A stretch of DNA of 50,852 bases from Bacteroidetes bacterium UBA7692 (GTDB taxonomy: Bacteria; Bacteroidota; Bacteroidia; Chitinophagales; LD1), in NCBI GenBank assembly GCA_002482725.1, contig DLGO01000068.1, forward strand, positions 23,229 to 74,080, written 5' to 3'. A model generated the notes under the pieces. The model ran no database searches, was not told where the DNA came from, and saw only the letters and a list, made by a program, of their open reading frames with translations. A program made the translations under genes and the position numbers. The stretch's first letter is position 1. Every line of letters begins with the position of its first letter. Of this stretch, positions 45,861-50,852 are shown piece after piece.

Positions 45861-46337
45861 ATGAGAAAATCTTTCTACAATCCGGCATGGTTTAAATTCC
45901 TGGCAATTGTATTTGGTATTGTGTTGTCTATTCAATCGTACTCACAGATTGTAAAGCCCGTAAAGTGGAGTTGGAAAGCAGAGAAGATTAAGGCAGGGGA
46001 GTATAATCTGGTGCTGACAGCCATGATAGATAAGAACTGGCACCTATTTGCCCAGGTTCAAGCTCCCAAGGGACCATTGCCTACTACGTTTGAATTTGAA
46101 AAGAACCAGAATATAACCCTTGTAGGAAATGTGACGGAGAAGGGCGATGTGGTAAAAGAGGGTAAGGATCCGGATTTTAAAACGCATGTGAAATATTTCG
46201 AAGGCAAAGCTGTATTTACACAACGCATAAAAGTTTTGAAGTCAACAAAAGTAAAGGGAATGCTTAGCTTTATGGCATGCAGTACCTCCTGCACAGCGCC
46301 CGAGGATATAGATTTTGAATTTAACGTTACACCTTAA
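45861..46337 (+). CDS. Stand-alone DsbD N-terminal domain protein
   Basis: This 158-residue exported protein has a signal sequence (about 1-33) and a single immunoglobulin-like nDsbD domain. Two cysteines lie in FMACSTSCTAPE at about 143-147, a CxxxC arrangement that would accept electrons from a membrane DsbD and pass them to periplasmic thiol proteins. The domain closely resembles the N-terminal domain of the protein encoded 11 bases downstream (shared KPVKWSWKAEKIK, DPDFKT and FMAC motifs). This points to duplication. It lacks membrane and thioredoxin domains. Confidence 0.85.
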   Translation: MRKSFYNPAWFKFLAIVFGIVLSIQSYSQIVKPVKWSWKAEKIKAGEYNLVLTAMIDKNWHLFAQVQAPKGPLPTTFEFEKNQNITLVGNVTEKGDVVKEGKDPDFKTHVKYFEGKAVFTQRIKVLKSTKVKGMLSFMACSTSCTAPEDIDFEFNVTP

Positions 46338-46348
46338 CCGATAGAATA

Positions 46349-48406
46349 ATGAGAAAGCAATTAGTGATACTTGCAGTGACTAAATTGTTTGCTGTATTCA
46401 TGCTGTTACTGTTTTCGGGCAGTTCGCAGGGGCAAATGGTAAAGCCTGTAAAATGGAGCTGGAAGGCAGAGAAAATAAAAGGGAATGAATACAACCTTGT
46501 AATAACAGCGGTGATAGAAAAAGACTGGCATACCTTTTCGCAGTTTATAGAGGAGGGAGGCCCTGTAGCTACGTCGTTTGTGTTTGAAAAAAATGCAGAT
46601 GTGGTGTTTGAGGGCAAGGTAAGCGAGAAGGCAGATATTGTAAAGGAAGGCATAGATCCGGACTTTAAGACATTCGTAAAATCGTATGAAAGCAAGGCAA
46701 TATTTACGCAAAAGGTAAAGGTGTTGAGGCCGACCAAAGTAAAAGGAGTACTGACTTTTATGGCATGCCATACGGTATGCATAGCGCCTGAGGATATCGA
46801 CTTTGAGTTTGACCTGGTGCTGGAAAAAGGAGAAGCAATTCCTGTATTCCCTACGGATAATAGTATAGCTGCCAAACCAAATAACCCTGTAGCACAAGCT
46901 GCCACCGAATCGGATACCGTAACGGCTGCAATAGCTCCTGTGGTAAGTGGAGGCAGCGATAAATATGGTAAGCCATTGCAGGATTGTGGTATAGCGTCTA
47001 CCGAAACAAAGGACCAGACGCTATGGCAGATAATGATACTAGGATTTCTGGGAGGACTGATAGCATTGCTTACGCCTTGTGTATTCCCGATGATACCGCT
47101 TACGGTTTCTTTCTTTACCAAGCGAAATGAGAACCCATCGCGCGGCAAAATAGAAGCCCTGCTATACGCATTCAGTATCGTATTTATTTACTTTTTGCTG
47201 GCAGTACCTTTCCTGCTGTTCAACATATCTCCCGATACGCTGAATGAGTTTTCTACGGGCGCTCCGCTCAATGTTTTCTTCTTCCTTATCTTTGTGGTAT
47301 TTGCATTTTCTTTCTTTGGGTATTATGAGATTACCCTGCCAAGCTTTATTGCCAACAGTGCAGATTCTGCATCCAACACAGGAGGTATCATAGGTATATT
47401 TTTTATGGCGCTTACCCTGGCTATTGTATCATTTTCCTGCACAGGGCCTATCATCGGCTCATTGCTGGTGGGCTCGCTTACCAGTAGTGGTGGCAAGCTA
47501 AACCTTGTAGCAGGCATGACCTCATTTGGCTTTGCGCTTGCGCTGCCTTTCGGACTGTTTGCGTTTTTCCCGAGCCTGCTGAAGTCGCTGCCAAAAAGCG
47601 GCGGCTGGATGACTACTGTAAAAGTGGTATTGGGTTTTGTAGAGCTGATATTTGCCATTAAGTTTTTGAGCAATGCAGATATGGTTTCGCACTGGGGTAT
47701 TTTGAAAAGGGAAGTATTCCTTGGTATATGGATGCTGCTGGGCATAGGATTGTTCCTGTACCTGATTGGCAAAATACATTTCCCGCACGACCATCCTACC
47801 AGGATGATCAATAAAACCAAGCTGGTGCTGGCGGGATTGTCCCTGGTATTTGTGGTGTATACTGCCACAGGATTATTTGGCCAGGATCTTTCTTTTTTCA
47901 GTGGTTTCCCACCGCCAAAGTTCTACTCGATATTGAAGCAGGACCTGAAACTGGAACCTATGCGCGACTACAATGCTGCCGTAGCCGAAGCCAAGCGCAC
48001 AGGCAAGCCGCTGATGCTGGACTTTACGGGATGGGCATGTGTGAACTGCCGCAAAATGGAAGAGAACGTATGGACTGACCCGGAGGTATTTATGCGCCTG
48101 AAAGAAGAGTATGTAATAGTGAGCCTGTATGTAGACGATAAAGAAAAGCTGCCGGAAAACGAGCAATATGTGAGCGATTTCAGTCAGAAGAAAATAAAAA
48201 CTATAGGCAACAAATGGAGCGACCTGCAAGCTAAGCACTTCAATAGCAATACGCAGCCGTATTATGTGCTGATAAGCCCTGAAGAAAAGCTGCTTACTAC
48301 GCCCGTTGGCAATACACCGGATAAGAAAAAGTATATTGAGTTCCTTGACTGTGGTATTTCTGCAGCTAAGCAGGCTAAGGTGGTAAGCCTGTTAAACGCC
48401 AAGTAA
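46349..48406 (+). CDS. dsbD: Thiol:disulfide interchange protein DsbD
   Basis: This 685-residue electron carrier moves reducing power from cytoplasmic thioredoxin to the periplasm. The order is signal peptide, nDsbD domain (to about residue 155, cysteines in FMACHTVC), a linker, and eight predicted helices at about 225-510. The helix region holds conserved cysteines in LTPCVFPMIP and FSCTGPIIG. A C-terminal thioredoxin domain follows with WACVNCRK (about 561-567). All three redox pairs are present, so it should work unaided. It is cotranscribed with the stand-alone nDsbD domain upstream. Confidence 0.94.
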   Translation: MRKQLVILAVTKLFAVFMLLLFSGSSQGQMVKPVKWSWKAEKIKGNEYNLVITAVIEKDWHTFSQFIEEGGPVATSFVFEKNADVVFEGKVSEKADIVKEGIDPDFKTFVKSYESKAIFTQKVKVLRPTKVKGVLTFMACHTVCIAPEDIDFEFDLVLEKGEAIPVFPTDNSIAAKPNNPVAQAATESDTVTAAIAPVVSGGSDKYGKPLQDCGIASTETKDQTLWQIMILGFLGGLIALLTPCVFPMIPLTVSFFTKRNENPSRGKIEALLYAFSIVFIYFLLAVPFLLFNISPDTLNEFSTGAPLNVFFFLIFVVFAFSFFGYYEITLPSFIANSADSASNTGGIIGIFFMALTLAIVSFSCTGPIIGSLLVGSLTSSGGKLNLVAGMTSFGFALALPFGLFAFFPSLLKSLPKSGGWMTTVKVVLGFVELIFAIKFLSNADMVSHWGILKREVFLGIWMLLGIGLFLYLIGKIHFPHDHPTRMINKTKLVLAGLSLVFVVYTATGLFGQDLSFFSGFPPPKFYSILKQDLKLEPMRDYNAAVAEAKRTGKPLMLDFTGWACVNCRKMEENVWTDPEVFMRLKEEYVIVSLYVDDKEKLPENEQYVSDFSQKKIKTIGNKWSDLQAKHFNSNTQPYYVLISPEEKLLTTPVGNTPDKKKYIEFLDCGISAAKQAKVVSLLNAK

Positions 48407-48499
48407 AATTCATTTTTACACTACACTTTTTATTGCCCGTGAAAATGATTGGTACACTATATTAGCAGTAATGCTATTATTGATTTTCTTTGCAGCCAG

Positions 48500-49546
48500 A
48501 TGAAAGAGAGTGGTAAGCCGAAAAAAACAGGGATAAAGAAAAGTGGGGATAGTCTTCCGTTCCAGAAATTCAGACCGAAGAAGGAACTGCCTAAGCCATT
48601 GATGGAGGCTGCTGCACGTGCATTAAAGAGCAGGTTCCACAGCGAAAAGGCTGAGGAGCTGCCAAGCAGAAAGCGCATAGATACGGCCCACAATGAAGTA
48701 AAGAAAGATGCGCAGCCATACTTCGAAAAACCAAGCACAGAAAACGAAGGCGCACGCCTGAACAAATACATGGCTCACTCTGGTGTAGCCTCGCGCAGGA
48801 AAGCCGATGAACTGATAAAAGAAGGCAAAGTAAGGGTAAATGGACTGGTAGTAACCGAAATGGGCTATAAGCTACAGCCGAATGATGTGGTGGAGTTTGC
48901 CGGTAAGAAGCTGAACCCTGAAAAGAAATTTTACATACTGCTGAATAAACCAAAAGACTATATAACCACTGTAAGCGATGAGCGCGACCGCAAAACGGTA
49001 ATGGACCTGATAAAGGCGGCTTATGCTAAGATGCGTTCTTTTGAAACGCCGCGCATGTACCCTGTGGGCAGGCTGGACAGGAATACTACCGGTGTACTGC
49101 TGATAACGAATGATGGTGACCTGTCGCAAAAACTGACGCACCCAAGCTCTGAGATAAGGAAGATATACCACGTGTTTCTGGATAAGAAACTAAGGGATGA
49201 CCACCGCGAAAAAATAGCCAGCCAGGGTGTAATGCTTGAAGACGGGCTGGCCGTAGTAGATGAAATAGCTTTCCCTAACCCGAAAACAAAGTCGGAGGTA
49301 GGTGTAGAGATACACAGCGGAAAGAACAGGATAGTGCGCAGGATATTTGAATCGCTGGGCTATGAGGTAGAGAAGCTGGACAGGGTGTTTTTTGCAGGCC
49401 TGACCAAGAAAGACCTGCCAAGGGGTAAGTGGAGATTCCTGACAGAAGAGGAGGTGCGTGGCCTGAAATACTTCCAGAAAGAAACTAAGGAGGAAAAGAA
49501 AAAGCCTGCAAGGTTGAAGAAGCCTATAGTGCGCAAGAAGCCTTAA
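48500..49546 (+). CDS. RsuA/RluB/E/F family rRNA pseudouridine synthase
   Basis: The protein has 348 residues from the ATG at 48500. An in-frame TTG at 48449 would add 17 residues and is less likely. A Lys/Arg-rich N-terminal tail (about 90 residues) precedes an S4 RNA-binding domain (RLNKYMAHSGVASRRKADE). The catalytic domain follows with the active Asp in GRLDRNTTGVLLITNDG and a typical KIYHVFLD stretch. The C-terminal end is again very basic. It modifies uridines in ribosomal RNA, and RluB-like action on 23S rRNA is most usual for this architecture. It converges with udk. Confidence 0.93.
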   Translation: MKESGKPKKTGIKKSGDSLPFQKFRPKKELPKPLMEAAARALKSRFHSEKAEELPSRKRIDTAHNEVKKDAQPYFEKPSTENEGARLNKYMAHSGVASRRKADELIKEGKVRVNGLVVTEMGYKLQPNDVVEFAGKKLNPEKKFYILLNKPKDYITTVSDERDRKTVMDLIKAAYAKMRSFETPRMYPVGRLDRNTTGVLLITNDGDLSQKLTHPSSEIRKIYHVFLDKKLRDDHREKIASQGVMLEDGLAVVDEIAFPNPKTKSEVGVEIHSGKNRIVRRIFESLGYEVEKLDRVFFAGLTKKDLPRGKWRFLTEEEVRGLKYFQKETKEEKKKPARLKKPIVRKKP

Positions 49547-49557
49547 AAATTTATCGG

Positions 49558-49573
49558 AACCCGATAACGGGTT
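49558..49573. terminator. Weak hairpin between the pseudouridine synthase gene and udk
   Basis: AACCCG-ATAA-CGGGTT forms a 6-base-pair hairpin overlapping the udk stop region. There is no T-run, so this is at best a weak or Rho-assisted terminator. Confidence 0.3.
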
Positions 49574-50201
49574 ATGCCAGTATACGCTCGGATTCCAGCC
49601 TTAGCTTTTGTTGTATCATGCTTGATAATACATCTATAGCTACGTGGTTCATGCCGCCCTGTGGAATGATAAGGTCTGCATAGCGCTTGGTAGGCTCTAT
49701 GAACTGGTTGTGCATGGCTTTCACTACCTCGTACCTGTTCAGCACATCTTCTACCGTACGGCCACGCTCCAGCACATCGCGCTCTATGATGCGTATAAGC
49801 CTGTCGTCGGGCTCGGCATCCACAAATACCTTAATAGTGCATATATCGCGTATGCGGGCATCGGTAAACAGCAATATGCCCTCTACAATAACCACGTGGC
49901 GAGGTTCTATCCTTATTGTTTCTTTTTGCCTGGTACTGGTTTTGTAGTCGTATGTTGGTTCATCTACCCCTTGTCCTTTTTTTAGTGTCTGAATGTGCTG
50001 TAGCAATAAATCAAACTCTATGGAATCAGGATGGTCGAAGTTGATAAGCTGGCGTTCCTCCAGGGTCAGGTGGGCATTATCCTTGTAATAGGAATCCTGG
50101 CTGATAATAGTAACCTCGGAGCGGCTAAGCCTGTCCATAATGTTCCTTACCACCGTAGTTTTGCCACTACCCGAACCACCTGTAATTCCCAGAATCAGCA
50201 T
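49572..50201 (-). CDS. udk: Uridine kinase
   Basis: Udk phosphorylates uridine and cytidine in pyrimidine salvage. The 209-residue protein begins with the P-loop ILGITGGSGSGKTTVVRNI. It also has SQDSYYKD, FDHPDSIEFDLL, the YDYKTSTR substrate loop, VVIVEGILLF and the LID-region RIIERDVLERGR. Length and motif order are normal. It is transcribed alone, and its stop lies 25 bases from the convergent pseudouridine synthase gene. Confidence 0.97.
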   Translation of the reverse strand: MLILGITGGSGSGKTTVVRNIMDRLSRSEVTIISQDSYYKDNAHLTLEERQLINFDHPDSIEFDLLLQHIQTLKKGQGVDEPTYDYKTSTRQKETIRIEPRHVVIVEGILLFTDARIRDICTIKVFVDAEPDDRLIRIIERDVLERGRTVEDVLNRYEVVKAMHNQFIEPTKRYADLIIPQGGMNHVAIDVLSSMIQQKLRLESERILA

Positions 50202-50400
50202 CTATAGATTTTTTACAAAATTAAGAAGCTGATTGGAATCGGATGGATAAATTATTTGATGTGGTTTGGAAAGGCTGACGGTGCTAAAAGAATGCGGGAG
50301 ATAAAAAGATTTACCACCTTTTACTCTTCACAAAGTGGCGCTAACATTTTTTAAATACCTGCTATCTATATTGATAATCAGCATGGTTAGATGGTTAAGA

Positions 50401-50528
50401 ATATTTCGCCGCCTTTTTTGCCAGAGTCGTGAGGGGATATGCGGTTAGCTTTATGGTCGGGTTTTAAAGCCCAGAAGCGTTCTTTGAGATTACAAATTTT
50501 CTTGCCTGAATCGCGGATTAGCGGATAT
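50401..50528 (-). repeat. Diverged intergenic repeat, right copy
   Basis: Read on the minus strand, this aligns by eye with 203-320: the double AATCCG motif, GATTCAG, GAACG, GGnnTTTAA and CGACTCTGGCAAAAAA followed by GCGGCG, in the same order with small indels. The two copies are in opposite orientation at the two window ends. Confidence 0.7.
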
Positions 50529-50589
50529 TGAGTTAGAGCAGATTCATCCCGCTGGTTTGTTTATGATCATTTTCAGTTGCAGCTGCGGC

Positions 50590-50612
50590 TGATTTTTTTG
50601 CCAGAGCGTTTA
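50590..50612 (-). repeat. Partial third copy of the intergenic repeat core
   Basis: The minus strand reads CGCTCTGGCAAAAAAATC, matching the CGACTCTGGCAAAAAA core of the block at 50401-50528. Only the core is recognisable. Confidence 0.5.
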
Positions 50613-50803
50613 ACTATGGCTGCAAAAATCTTTCTTGCTGCACCAGAAAATAATTTCATAAACATTCCCATCAGATAAATCAGTTCCAACTCCTCAGCCG
50701 GAATACAAACGGGAATTTTGTCTTGTTCCCGGTTTTTGGGGACACAAACCGGGGGAATACATGACGGCGTGTGGGATAAAATACGGACAGAACTACCGCA
50801 AAT

Positions 50804-50852
50804 GGGTACCGCAGATTTTAACAGTTTCAAAAAGGCTGAAAAAACGCGATTT
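50804..50852 (-). repeat. Right copy of the 49-base inverted terminal repeat
   Basis: This is the exact reverse complement of bases 1-49. Similarity continues inward for about 35 bases at a visibly lower level, after which the copies diverge. Confidence 0.9.

Larger units (their letters stand above)
50202..50852. other. Non-coding right flank with repeats; doubtful 85-codon frame
   Basis: No gene I can support lies here. An 85-codon open frame on the minus strand (50573-50830) looks less random than most (EELELIYLMGMFMKLF). It matches no family I know, and its start falls inside the terminal repeat. The left-flank copy in the same frame gives a similar peptide but stops early, at about base 110. 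It may be a decayed remnant of a small gene carried by the repeat, or chance. The rest is AT-rich spacer and repeat blocks. Confidence 0.55.

Noticed and set aside
1..50852. Circular element with overlapping ends
   Set aside because: The matching ends are inverted, not direct, so they do not close a circle.
1..50852. Transposon or genomic island bounded by the inverted repeats
   Set aside because: No transposase, integrase, toxin-antitoxin or phage gene is present, and the content is mostly housekeeping genes on both strands.

Overview
The window looks like chromosomal DNA of a Bacteroidota bacterium, most likely a Chitinophagaceae-type member of the Sphingobacteriia/Chitinophagia side. Four things point there. 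Two very large secreted proteins end in type IX secretion (T9SS) sorting domains. Several upstream regions carry TAnnTTTG-like -7 boxes. The methionine synthase is split, with a stand-alone homocysteine-methylating module. Families typical of the phylum are present (DUF4856, imelysin, HTTM, YfhO-like, tandem S41 peptidases). I see no rRNA, tRNA, CRISPR array, transposase, phage gene or plasmid gene. Nearly all of the DNA is ordinary, densely packed coding sequence.

Layout. 1-499 is non-coding and repeat-bearing. 500-4426 is a modular T9SS-exported surface protein. 4494-10365 holds clpX, a small DmeF-like cation transporter, and a ppx-uvrC-thyA run on the minus strand. 10623-12145 is a copper/cytochrome-oxidase assembly type cluster (SCO1/SenC, DUF420, a small CxxC membrane protein), followed by a secreted sphingomyelinase-like phosphodiesterase at 12180-13055. 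13118-19317 (minus) has an unknown exported protein, a soluble TPR-histidine kinase and two tandem equal-length S41 peptidases. 19560-23228 is a repeat-rich PKD/SprB-type T9SS adhesin.

23401-29543 is a MarR-regulated tripartite RND efflux operon (outer-membrane factor, adaptor, pump), with a 17-base repeat placed before both marR and the pump genes. 29599-33154 (minus) is a DUF4856-imelysin-HTTM envelope locus with a good promoter. 33436-43709 is a glycan/envelope-biosynthesis neighbourhood: sugar nucleotidyltransferase, TPR lipoprotein, asparagine synthase, PIG-L deacetylase, YfhO-like membrane protein and two glycosyltransferases. 43706-45784 holds divergent metH (N-terminal module) and metF. 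45861-48406 is a DsbD pair, then an rRNA pseudouridine synthase and udk. 50202-50852 is non-coding and again repeat-bearing.

The most unusual structural signal is at the edges. The first 49 bases and the last 49 bases are exact reverse complements, and both flanks also carry diverged inverted copies of a second repeat block. This looks like a dispersed intergenic repeat family at which the assembled contig ends, although a genuine inverted-repeat-bounded segment cannot be excluded from sequence alone. I did not find a convincing undescribed defence or mobile system. The best candidates for new biology are the intergenic repeat family, the mosaic composition of the first T9SS protein, the DUF4856-imelysin-HTTM locus and the paired DsbD N-domains.
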